A DNA stretch of 64,000 nt from Chinchilla lanigera (lineage: Eukaryota > Chordata > Mammalia > Rodentia > Chinchillidae), in the NCBI RefSeq assembly GCF_000276665.1, contig NW_004955405.1:11623048-11687047 (forward strand), given 5' to 3'. Positions 38,051 through 64,000 of the stretch are shown here, in pieces. Position 1 is the first letter of the stretch, and the number at the start of each line of letters is the position of its first letter. Position numbers and translations under genes: made by a program. The notes beneath the pieces were generated by a model. It was not told the origin of the DNA and did no database searches. It saw only the letters and a program-made list of their open reading frames with translations.

Positions 38051-38454
38051 ATTTAAAAGTAAATACTGTTCTTTATTTAAAAATATTATTTTGACACTCA
38101 CTAAGAGATATGGAGCCAGCTAGCATGAACCTAATAGATGTAGTCCCTGTCCACAAGACTATCGTTAAAAAATGCTTCATTTACTTATTTATGCCCTGTA
38201 TGTTCTCACCTCTCCCCAGTGTCTTTTAGAATGAGTTGAATTTAATACAAATTTGTCAACTAGTTGCCTAGCCTTTTCCAGTTTGTGCTCTAAAGGTTTA
38301 ACTAAATTGGTGAGTTTAACGTCAAGAAATAGGATGTGCCTATCTCAGATGACTTCTGACTTTAACTGTTTTTGTGAATAGTCCAAACTGTAACTCCTCC
38401 TCTGAACTTCCTGTTTCCACGCTCTTCTTACCCCTCAAACCTTTCCAGATTTCT

Positions 38455-38866
38455 TGTATCAGTCATGTTCCCATTGCTGAGACAAGATACCTGATAACCA
38501 CAATTTAAAGGAGGAGAGGGTTCTGTTTGTTTGAATTTGGCAGTTTTGGGTCAACCTGCCCATGGTTGACTGGCTTCAAGGTAGAAATGCATGATGAAAG
38601 GGCGTAGCAGAGGAAGGCTGATTGCACCATGGCAGCCAGGAAGCCAAGAGGAAGGAAGAGACAGGGACAGAAATGCACTCAGACCACACCCTCAGTGACC
38701 AACGTCCTCTGACCAGGCTGTACCTCCTAGCTGCACAGCCAGCTAGCAATTCACCAGTAAATTAACCCACTGGTGAGAATAATGCCCCATGACCTAATCG
38801 TCCCAAAAAGCCCCCACTTTTGAACACATGGGACTTTGGAGGACATTTTAGCTTAGTCACTTGACA
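38455..38866 (-). mobile_element. MaLR-like solo LTR, antisense, old
   Basis: Starts TGTATCAGTCATGTTCCCAT and contains the CATGGCAGCCAGGAAGCCAA and CACATGGGACTTTGGAGGAC blocks seen in MaLR-type LTRs read in reverse. No clear target duplication found. Confidence 0.6.
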
Positions 38867-38880
38867 AAGATGACTAACTT

Positions 38881-38975
38881 GGGGCTGGGGATTTAGCTCA
38901 GCGGCAAAAGCGCCTGCCTGGCAAGCGCAAGGTCGTGAGTTCGGTTCCCGGTACCGGAGAAAAACCAAAAAAAAA
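38881..38975 (+). mobile_element. ID-like SINE, near-consensus, with target duplication
   Basis: Intact body with one extra A; flanks share AGATGACTAACTT. It inserted just after the MaLR-like LTR. Confidence 0.97.
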
Positions 38976-39468
38976 AAAGATGACTAACTTGTCATCTTTC
39001 AAGTTACAGCTTGGACACTCATGTGACAACTTCCCTAAAGACCAAAGTGACATGAGTGCTTTTCTCTTTTAGTTATATTTTATACATAACTTTGATAAAG
39101 TTGGCATCTTACTATGTAATTGTCTGCATTTCTGTTTTTACCTTCTATGTCCCTATAGACAGAGACTGTGTGTGTGTGTGTGTGCACATGTGCTTGTGTT
39201 TGCACATTGGTTGGTTTTCTTCATAGTCCCCCCCCCCCTTTTTGGACCTTAAGGGTCTGACATATATGTACATGGTGCTCAAGTACTAGCAGATTTTAGA
39301 AAATTTTAGGCCACTGTCTTGCTTAGTTTCAAAAGACTATACATAAAACCTACTGAAATTTTCCTTGTAAGCAGTGTGTTTTCCCTTCAGGCTAATTTTT
39401 ACAATTATTAAATACCAAAACTCTATCATACAGAAATCCATATTTCTCTATATGAAAGAAAACTTGCC

Positions 39469-39612
39469 AGGCATTGTGGCAAACACCTGTAACCCCAGCA
39501 CACGGGAGGCTGAGGCAGGAGGATTGCCATCAGTTTGAGGCCAGCATGGGCTACATAAGGAAGTTCAAGGCCAGCCTGCACTACACAGCAAGACCCTATC
39601 TCAAAAAAGAAA
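39469..39612 (+). mobile_element. B1-like SINE
   Basis: GCCAGGCATTGTGGCAAACA to CAAGACCCTATCTCAAAAAA, with the inner duplicate. Confidence 0.93.
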
Positions 39613-41330
39613 GAAAATTTAAATACGTGTTTGTGTTGTGAAGTTTAAAGATTACTAGTTCAATAATGAACTTTCTGTTTGTTCTAGGATTGTGATAGTA
39701 AGCTTCAAACTCATGTTTTCTATGCACAGAAAAGGAGTCTGTAACAAAGACAATTAGGGTGCTTTGAAGGAAAAGAGAAGACATATCCTGCAAGCAGACT
39801 GCACCACAAGAACTAAAGGACAGTGGCCACAAGGTCAATCGCTGCCATCTTTTTGTGTCTTTGATGGTTGACCCAGGTAGTCACAGTTGATCTCGTGCTA
39901 GAAGACTGGTTTCAGGTACCACGTTTTTGGCATGCTGTCGTATCAGAAGATAGATACCAAGCGCAAGGCTCGGTTTAATCCGGTGTCAGGCTCCAGTGCT
40001 CCTGTTCTGCACCAGTGGTTAAAGTCTCAACTGATAGGTTGTAGGTAAGTGCTCCAGCCACGTTGTCATGCCCTAGCCCCCTACTACGCTGTAATTTAAT
40101 AAACAATTTCAACTGGATCAAATAACCATGAGAAAACATCTTAGCCATCCAGGAACTGACTGGACACAATCCTCAGTGTTAACAGATGGCCCAACAATCA
40201 TAGATGAGCCATAGTTTCATTACAAAATACCAACTATAATTAGACAAGGTCACCTTGTTACCATGATGAAGCGAAAACAAACATAACCAAGTTTAATTTT
40301 CTCTAAAAGCAAGAGAAAAAAGATAAGGTCATTCTCTAAACCATAAGAACATTCACTTTTATTATTAATACCAGCAACTCAGTAAGTCCGGTTACATGAT
40401 AATGGCCAGGTAGCACAGTGAAGTAATTCAATTGTTTAGAGAACAGAGACAAAACCAGATACATAATGAAGTTTAACAGACAGATGCATATGTCTGTATG
40501 TATATATATATATAGCCTCATAATAAAAGGCTATTGTAAGGCTATTTAGTCCTACTCCATAGATTTGGTTCTTAGTGAACTAACGTTCTATTAAAGGAAA
40601 AATAAGTTGTTTGGGCATGGATTTTGAAGCTTAACACTTGAGTTTTCAAAAAGTGCATACTATTAATGGAAATCATGTATATGAAAAAGCAGTCACTATT
40701 AGTGGGCTATAACGGTTGTGTACTATGCCTGAAGTGGCCTGTATCCTCTTCTCATTAAGGAAAATTAACTGAAAAAAATTCAGGAATATAATGTAATTAT
40801 GTTACTATTAACGCTGGTAAAAAAAAGTTAATTCCAAGTAAAATATGAAATTAGCCACAAGCCTGCGATTGTTAATGCTGACGAAACGTGCTAGTTTCTA
40901 AATGAACTGGCTAAACGCACCCTGTAAATGTGACAGGGGTGGGAATAGACTGCTGTATTTCCACAACGTTGTCATCACAGCTATCTGAGCGCTCAAAAGC
41001 AGGAACTAGATGTAGCATTATGTCTTCCTGTCTGACACTGAGCAAACCACGGCCCAGTACAGAGACTAAACAGTATTGTTCTAAATGATAGCCTAAGGCC
41101 CCAAATTCCATTTCCAGAACACTATATTCCTTACCCCACGCTAAAAGAAATAGCATTATTTGCTGTGAACGTGATAGATTCAGAAGTATTTGAGTAGTGC
41201 GCTTAAAATGGCCCTATGGGTCTAAATTCCCCTGCATTTTGTGGTTTGCTTACTACCCCACAGTCGGTTTCGCTTTCCTGGCTGCTACAGCTCCCGCGCC
41301 CGACGCAGCTCCCTGCGGTTCGCCTTCAAA

Positions 41331-41344
41331 CGCTCACGTGAGCG
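41331..41344. promoter_or_regulatory. palindromic E-box
   Basis: CGCTCACGTGAGCG is a perfect 14-bp palindrome centred on CACGTG with the TCACGTGA core preferred by MiT/TFE and USF factors. Confidence 0.8.
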
Positions 41345-41372
41345 AGGCTGTACGCGGGCGGGCTGCGGCGCG

Positions 41373-41382
41373 TGCGCACGCG
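41373..41382. promoter_or_regulatory. NRF1-type site
   Basis: TGCGCACGCG fits the NRF1 half-site pair with one change from TGCGCATGCG. Confidence 0.55.
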
Positions 41383-41874
41383 AGGTGAGCTGCGGGCGCG
41401 GGGAGGCGCGAGCAGGGATCGGGGTCCCCGGCGACCCCGGCCGGACCCGGACCCTGAGGCGGCGCAGGCGGCCGTCCGGACGCGCGACGTCTTCGCCTGC
41501 TTGGGGCTCGCTCCCAGCCTGGCCCAGGTTCGAGGGCGAGGGGGGGCGGTGGGGCGGGAACCTGCCCGGGCGTGCGAGCTGCAGCGTGTGGCAGTGGGCG
41601 GGGCTCCCCAGAGCGGCCCTGATTGGCCGCCCGCTGCGTCCGCCTTCCGGGTCTCGGGGGACGATGTTGCCCGGCGCTCGGAGCTCTGCGTCGCGCGCGC
41701 TGCGCCGTGCTTTTCGGGAAATGGGTCATCACTGCCCGTGAGATCGGACCGCTCCTCAGCAGCCGTCTCCGGAATGAGTTTGGGCTTATGTTGATTTTTC
41801 TTATGTTCGGTCGGTGGAAGGTGTTGGCATTTATGTTTGCCTCTAAACCAGTGCTTTGCCGGCCACCTAAATGA

Positions 41875-59387
<17,513 letters not shown>

Positions 59388-59413
59388 GCTTTACTTAATT
59401 TCTACAGGTTGGA

Positions 59414-59585
59414 GCTGGGTGTGGTGGTGCACACCTGTAATCCCAGCACTTGGGAGGCTGAGGCAGGAGGATCGTTGTGAGTTTGAGACCAGCCTGGGCT
59501 CCAAAGTGAGCTCAGGGCCAGCCTGAACTGCATAGAGAGACCCTGTCTCAAAAAGACCAAAAAATAAATAAATAAATAAATTTTC
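59414..59585 (+). mobile_element. B1-like SINE in TMEM19 3' UTR with target duplication
   Basis: GCTGGGTGTGGTGGTGCACA to GTCTCAAAAAGACC and an AAAT tail; flanks share ACAGGTTGGA (59404-59413, 59586-59595). It starts 27 bases after the stop codon. Confidence 0.95.
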
Positions 59586-60771
59586 ACAGGTTGGAACTGG
59601 TTGAGTTCAGCTAAATTTGCTATTCTAAGTTTTATTGTAAGAATAATAGTTGTAATGCCAAAATGTAAATGCCAGCTCTTTTCATATTCCATTGTAATTG
59701 AATTAGGCATTTTTTCTTTCATCAACTCCCTTTAACAGCTGATACCTTTCTAGTAAGAGACAAGTGCATATTTTGATGCATATTTTTCTTTTACCGACTG
59801 TAGCTTCTTAAACAGTAGAGCTGTATTTTTCCTACATTCTGCTGTACATTGAACTGAAAGATCTACATAGTCAATGTAAGTTTAGTTTTTCTTTTGTAAA
59901 CCAGTGTAAGGACTAAAAGTGATAACATGTTACAGTGTCATGTATAGCAGAGAAAGACCACTATGTCAGTTATTCCAGTGTTATATCTGTTTTCAGTGGT
60001 TTAAGACAAACTGGTGCATATAAAAGCTTAAGTCAGTGTAGTATCTTGGATTTCCATGACCTTGCCACTCATAATTTTGAACCATGTGGAAGTTAGTCCC
60101 TAGTGAACTGCATGGCTTGCTCCACATTTTTCTTCCTTCTTCCAGATTAGTGATTAAAAAAAGGTAAATGCTTCTTTAGATGACCATTAAAAGTCCGAAA
60201 AAATTATGTGGAGCTAATAAACCCAAACAGTGTATACCTTAATATGATATTTTGAATTTATGTTCAGTGCATTTTCTAGCTTTCTTTGAAATATACATGG
60301 AAATCTGTTGTAGAATTAGTATTCTGAACAACTACCCAAAGAGTCACTGGAAGCTTACTGTCATTAGTTTTTTTGAAGTTTTTATAAGCCCCTGGAAAGT
60401 GCTGTGGTTCCCTTTTATGTACCTTCTAAATCGTACTCACCTTTACATTCATTATACCAACTAAAGTGAATTCTGCTTTTCAATTTTGTTCTTCACTGTG
60501 ACTTAACTGTATGCTATAGAAGTTTTGATATGGAACAGATTATTTGACTAAATGTATTTTTAAATGTTTCTTACGTGATTTCTGTACATTTCTTGCCTTG
60601 CCCCTTTTCATTCTTAAAGAAACTGGAAAAGGATTCCATAAATAAGCAACTACCAGTGTGGATATGGTTAAGTGATGATCTAGAACTGAATTGATTTGAG
60701 CAGGAAAACAAAACAGTTTACATCCTTAATTCTTTTTTTATTTGTTTTTATTTTAAAGAAAAAAAATCAAC

Positions 60772-60777
60772 AATAAA
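60772..60777 (+). terminator. TMEM19: likely TMEM19 poly(A) signal
   Basis: AATAAA at the end of an A-rich stretch, 11 bases before the inserted LTR element. Another AATAAA lies near 60217. Confidence 0.55.
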
Positions 60778-60788
60778 AATGATGGTAT

Positions 60789-61159
60789 TGTCTTGATTAC
60801 TTTTCTCTTGCTGCTGACACAGAATACCCAATGCCCAAATTTAAGGAAAGGTTTATTTAGCTCACAGTTTGTGGAGGTTTCAATCCACACTCGGCTGGCT
60901 CCAAGGCAGAGTAGCACATGGCAGGGGACAACAGTTCATGGCGGCAGAAAACAGCAAAACAGCAAGATCGAAAAGGGAGGAGAGGCAGCAAGCAGCCTCT
61001 GTCCCTCCCTTACATTGTATACAAACTACCCACCCTTGGGCGAGTGTAGCACTCACACCCATAATCCCAACATTGGGCCATGGATCAATCATAAACGCTA
61101 GAAGCCTGCTCCATGACTGCATGTGTTTTTGGGGGTACATCCAGACACAAGCCATAACA
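60789..61159 (-). repeat. 3' LTR of the MaLR element
   Basis: 371 bases, starting TGTTATGGC and ending CAAGACA on the minus strand; pairs with 62657-63023 at high similarity apart from short indels. Confidence 0.93.
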
Positions 61160-62656
61160 TTTCACCCCTGACTCCCCCAACGACTTATGTACATCCCTTT
61201 ATGCAAAAGACATTCTAGTCCATCTCTAAGAGTTGCCAAAGACCTGACAGTTTCGTCATTGCTGAAAAGTCCAAGTCCCAAGTGTTCTCCAAGATGTAAG
61301 GCAAACTCTTAGGTGTGAGCCCTTGTACAAATGAAAACAAAGTTAAACATTTTCAACATTCAATGGCACAAGGTAAACATTACCATTCCAAAAGTTACAA
61401 GTGGGGATACAAAGCATTGGGACCAAAGCGAGTCCAAAATGCAGCAGGAAAAACATCTAAGTCCTGCAGTTCAATGTGGAATATCTGAAGCAATCTGTGA
61501 TAAATTGTGGGTTCCAAAATGCTTTAGATGGCTCCACCCCTATGGCACTTCCGGTGGTTATAACTCCCACAGCTTCTCTCTTAGGCCCGCTTTGCTCCCT
61601 CCTTGCAGTTTTCCTTAGACAATCCACATTCCTGGCTTTTCCAAACTTCTGTAGTCTCTAGTATACCTTTTGCTTCACACTCACAGCTTCACACACTGCC
61701 CTCTCAGGGGCACACTGCCTGGCTTCAGGCCTTTTAAAATTGAGGTGGAAGCATTTTTAACCTCAGAACTCTTGCATTCTGCATGTGCCCAAAAGCAGTG
61801 CCACATAGATGATGCCAAGGTCTGCTGACAGCTGCAGCAGTAGCCAGGCTTTCCTGTCTCTTGGCTATAGGATCTAGTGCCTGGATCACTGGGCATTCTA
61901 AATCTGATTCTGAGGAACAAATTCTCTATGCCACCACAATTCTGGAACCTGGTGAGACTGCCGCCATTTTGGAACATGGCACTGTGTGGCTTTCCTCTCA
62001 AGGCAAGGTCTTTCACCTTTGTAGTTTTGAACCTGCGAAGGGTGGAGACCTGCTGCTTCTTCTGATGCCCTCAGGCCATCTTTTCTATTCTGTTCCTTTT
62101 CAGCAATGGAGATCTCCTCAGCTCTGTCTTTGCAGTCCACAGCTTTACTGGAGCTTTTTTCTTGGCCAGACTCACAACATTTTAAATCATCCTGCTGGGC
62201 TCTTTGCTCTTGATTCTCAAGGTAAATCTGGCTAAAAGCCTCCAACAATATCATGCTACTGCCTCAACATTCGACTGCCTTGACATTTCTTCTGCCAGAT
62301 TAATTAGTCCCCCACCCTTAATCTCAATCTTAGGCAAAGTCTCTGGACACAAGCAAAATGCAGACAAACTCTGCCAAGCCATAACACACATCGTCTGGAG
62401 TCCAGCACCCAATGCAGGACTTTTTCCCAGCAGAAACCTCCCAAGCCCAGTCTATTGGCAAGATTTCTATCAGCCTTCTGGTCTGAGCTTTGATGAGAAT
62501 CTCCCATACAGAACAGCTGAAGGTGTTCCAGCTCTACTGTTTCAGGCGACATGTCCAAACCTTTCCAAACTCTTCCCACAAGCCATTTCCGAAGGCTCTT
62601 GAACCACCTGGTCAGATATAGTCACAGCAATGACCCTACTTCTCTGGTACCAAATC
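61160..62656 (-). mobile_element. internal region of the MaLR element
   Basis: About 1.5 kb between the LTRs without a long open frame on either strand; the longest are about 110-130 codons and show no recognised domain. Confidence 0.85.
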
Positions 62657-63023
62657 TGTCTTGGTTACTTTTGTTGCTGAGGCAAAATACCCAATGCCCA
62701 AAATTAAGGAAGGAAAAAGTTTATTTAGCTCACAGTTCATGGAAATTTCAGTCCATACTCAGCTGGCTCCAAGGCAGAGTGGCACATGGCAGAGGTTCAT
62801 GGTGGTAGAAAACAGCAAAAGCAGCAAGATCAAAAAGGAAGGAGAGGCAGCAAGCAGGCTCTTCCCCTCCCTTACATTGTATACAAACTACCCACCCCTG
62901 GGTGGGTGTAGCACTCACACACATAATCCTAACATTGGACCATGAATCAATCATAAACTCTAGAAGCCCACCCTATGACTGCGTGAGGCTTTTGGGGGGG
63001 ACATCAGACACAAGCCCACAACC
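62657..63023 (-). repeat. 5' LTR of the MaLR element
   Basis: 367 bases; its first bases (GGTTGTGGGC on the minus strand) are slightly diverged from the other LTR's TGTTATGGC. Confidence 0.92.
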
Positions 63024-63214
63024 GGTATAAAATTTCAAAACAAGATTGTAGGAGGGTAACAATCTTTAGTACATTGCATATTGTTATCTTAGTAGTGGCT
63101 CATATTACAAGATATAGGCATGAAACACTGATCAAGCAACATAGGTATAAACCTTTTTATAGGTCTTTTCAATGACCTGATAGTAATTCGTAGTATAACT
63201 ATCTTAACTATTAT

Positions 63215-63223
63215 GTGTGTGTG

Positions 63224-63262
<39 letters not shown>
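63215..63262. repeat. (GT)n-(TA)n microsatellite
   Basis: GTGTGTGTGTATATGTAT followed by about 15 TA units. Confidence 0.95.
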
Positions 63263-63265
<3 letters not shown>

Positions 63266-63364
63266 TGCTTTTCCCTTCTTTTCTCCTTTCCTCCAGTTTC
63301 TCTTTCCTTCTGAGCATTTTCTTCCCATTTCATAATATCTATTGTACATTTTGGGATTTTTTTA

Positions 63365-63968
63365 CTCATTCAGTTTCTTACCCTAGGGAGTCAGTGTGAT
63401 CTGTACACATGCAAGACTGATTTATTTCACTTACAAATATGGATTCAAGTTGCATCCATTTCCCTATAAATGTGTTATGGTTTATGTCTGTGTGTCCCCT
63501 CCAAAGCCTCATGCGACCATGGGGCAGGCTATTAGAGTTGAATGATTGTGGGTGTGAGAGCTCCACCCGCCCTGGGGTGGATAGTTTGCATATGTAAGGG
63601 AAAGGAAAAGAGTGCTTGAGGACATTTCCTCCCCCATTCCGCCCTGGTGTGTGCTTGCGGCTTAGCTGTGTTCTGCCGCCCTGAGCTGCAGCTCTTTGCC
63701 ATGTGCCACTCTGCCTTATAATCTGCCAAGTACAGACTGAAACTTCCATGTACTGTAAGCAAAATAAACCTTTCCTTCCTCAATTTTGGGCATCAGGTAT
63801 TTTGTCCCAGCAGTGAGAGAAAAGTAACTGAGACAAAATGTTTCAAGTTTATCTTCCTTTATAGCTGAGTAGTACTCCATTGTATAAAAATACCACATCT
63901 TTTTAATATATTCCTCACTTGATGGGCATTTGTGTTGTTTCCAAGATTTGCTATTAGAAATTGTGCTG
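63365..63968 (-). mobile_element. L1 LINE fragment, antisense, interrupted by a solo LTR
   Basis: TTCAAGTTGCATCCATTTCC (left) and TTCCTTTATAGCTGAGTAGT, CTTGATGGGCATTTGTGTTG (right) are consecutive parts of the L1 3' region in reverse; the LTR at 63473-63835 splits them. Confidence 0.85.
63473..63835 (+). mobile_element. MaLR solo LTR with 5-bp target duplication
   Basis: 363 bases from TGTTATGG to TGAGACA, same family as the complete element but in plus orientation. AAATG flanks both sides (63468-63472 and 63836-63840). AATAAA at 63763-63768. Confidence 0.95.
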
Positions 63969-63970
63969 CT

Positions 63971-64000
63971 GGGCTGGGGATTTAGCTCAGTGGTGAAAGC
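63971..64000 (+). mobile_element. ID-like SINE, cut by the window end
   Basis: GGCTGGGGATTTAGCTCAG, then TGGTGAAAGC, at the last bases of the window. Confidence 0.92.

Larger units (their letters stand above)
33602..41269 (+). other. THAP2 3' UTR and THAP2-TMEM19 intergenic region
   Basis: No coding gene recognised. The first 0.9 kb is probably THAP2 3' UTR (AATAAA at 34493). Repeats: B1-like 33900-34027, 35318-35413, 37906-38050 and 39469-39612; ID-type 35225-35312, 36431-36525 and 38881-38975; an ID-B1 composite 35605-35778; a MaLR-like LTR 38455-38866. A CT-rich microsatellite lies at about 34780-34815 and a GT tract at about 39170-39185. The stretches 36530-37900 and 39620-41260 contain nothing I recognise. 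Confidence 0.7.
41270..41760 (+). promoter_or_regulatory. TMEM19: TMEM19 GC-rich promoter
   Basis: CpG-dense stretch upstream of TMEM19. It has an E-box palindrome (41331-41344), an NRF1-type TGCGCACGCG (41373-41382), a GC box GGGCGGGG (41596-41603) and an inverted CCAAT box ATTGG (41622-41626). No TATA. The start of transcription is probably just after the CCAAT box. A non-coding first exon could end at 41737 (CCC/GTGAGA); this was not verified. Confidence 0.85.
59388..60788 (+). other. TMEM19: TMEM19 3' UTR (probable)
   Basis: About 1.4 kb from the stop codon to the inserted LTR element. It contains a sense B1-like SINE near its start and ends shortly after an AATAAA. Confidence 0.7.
60784..63028 (-). 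mobile_element. complete MaLR (ERVL-MaLR) element with two LTRs and 5-bp target duplication
   Basis: Minus orientation: 5' LTR 62657-63023, internal region 61160-62656, 3' LTR 60789-61159. GGTAT lies on each side (60784-60788 and 63024-63028). A purine-rich tract borders the 3' LTR (61160 onward, minus strand GGGGGAGTCAGGGGTGAAA). TGGTACCAGAG (62642-62652, minus) lies where a Leu-tRNA-type primer site is expected. The overall size (2.2 kb) fits MaLR. The internal region has only short broken frames, so the element is non-autonomous. Confidence 0.93.
63024..64000 (+). other. region downstream of TMEM19
   Basis: Contains an AT microsatellite, an L1 fragment interrupted by a solo LTR, and the start of an ID-like SINE. 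No gene was seen. Confidence 0.75.

Noticed and set aside
39620..41260. Possible gene or non-coding RNA upstream of TMEM19
   Set aside because: I looked for splice-framed ORFs, snoRNA boxes and hairpins and found nothing convincing on either strand.
41241..41794. Open frames of 130-166 codons in the TMEM19 promoter
   Set aside because: Arg/Pro/Ala-rich translations of CpG-rich DNA in several overlapping frames; no similarity to known proteins, and they overlap promoter motifs.
61331..62602. Open frames of 90-132 codons between the two LTRs
   Set aside because: Present on both strands with no recognised gag, pol or other domain; consistent with the non-coding interior of a MaLR element.

Overview
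The window is nuclear DNA from a rodent. It is AT-rich with long introns and contains many tRNA-derived SINEs that begin GGGGCTGGGGATTTAGCTC (ID-like), many 7SL-derived B1-like monomers, MaLR LTR elements and old L1, L2 and MIR relics. The ID-like copies end in an unusual GGTACCGG box and several are almost identical, so this family was active recently. I cannot name the species; a non-murid rodent is likely, and the castorimorph group (beaver, kangaroo rat) is only a guess.

Three protein genes are recognisable, in the order known from human 12q21.1. (1) ZFC3H1, minus strand: coding exons 1-12 (about 836 N-terminal codons of about 1,990) lie between 24073 and 1130; the rest is to the left of the window. 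It encodes the scaffold of the PAXT nuclear RNA exosome connection. (2) THAP2, plus strand: three coding exons between 24952 and 33601, encoding a THAP zinc-finger DNA-binding protein with an HCF-1-binding-type motif and a coiled coil. ZFC3H1 and THAP2 start head to head from one GC-rich island (about 23400-25100). (3) TMEM19, plus strand: GC-rich promoter at about 41270-41760, coding exons from 41932 to 59387. Part of its coding sequence is hidden in a 640-base run of N (53357-53996).

The observations I consider most useful are these. ZFC3H1 intron 1 carries textbook U12-type (minor spliceosome) splice signals. ZFC3H1 exon 7 ends in a perfect 15-bp tandem duplication that creates two in-frame 5' splice sites. 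THAP2 has a frame change at its C-terminus. A complete two-LTR MaLR element with a perfect 5-bp target duplication sits 11 bases after the likely TMEM19 poly(A) signal, and a second, solo LTR with its own target duplication sits inside an L1. A short hAT-type MITE with an 8-bp near-perfect target duplication lies in ZFC3H1 intron 3. The ZFC3H1/THAP2 promoter has a long G-quadruplex-prone tract abutting a YY1 site, and the TMEM19 promoter has a 14-bp palindrome centred on CACGTG.

There is no sign of a prokaryotic operon, CRISPR array or unknown multi-gene system. Splice sites were placed by eye from reading frame, GT/AG and recalled orthologue sequence; repeat edges are approximate unless target duplications are stated.
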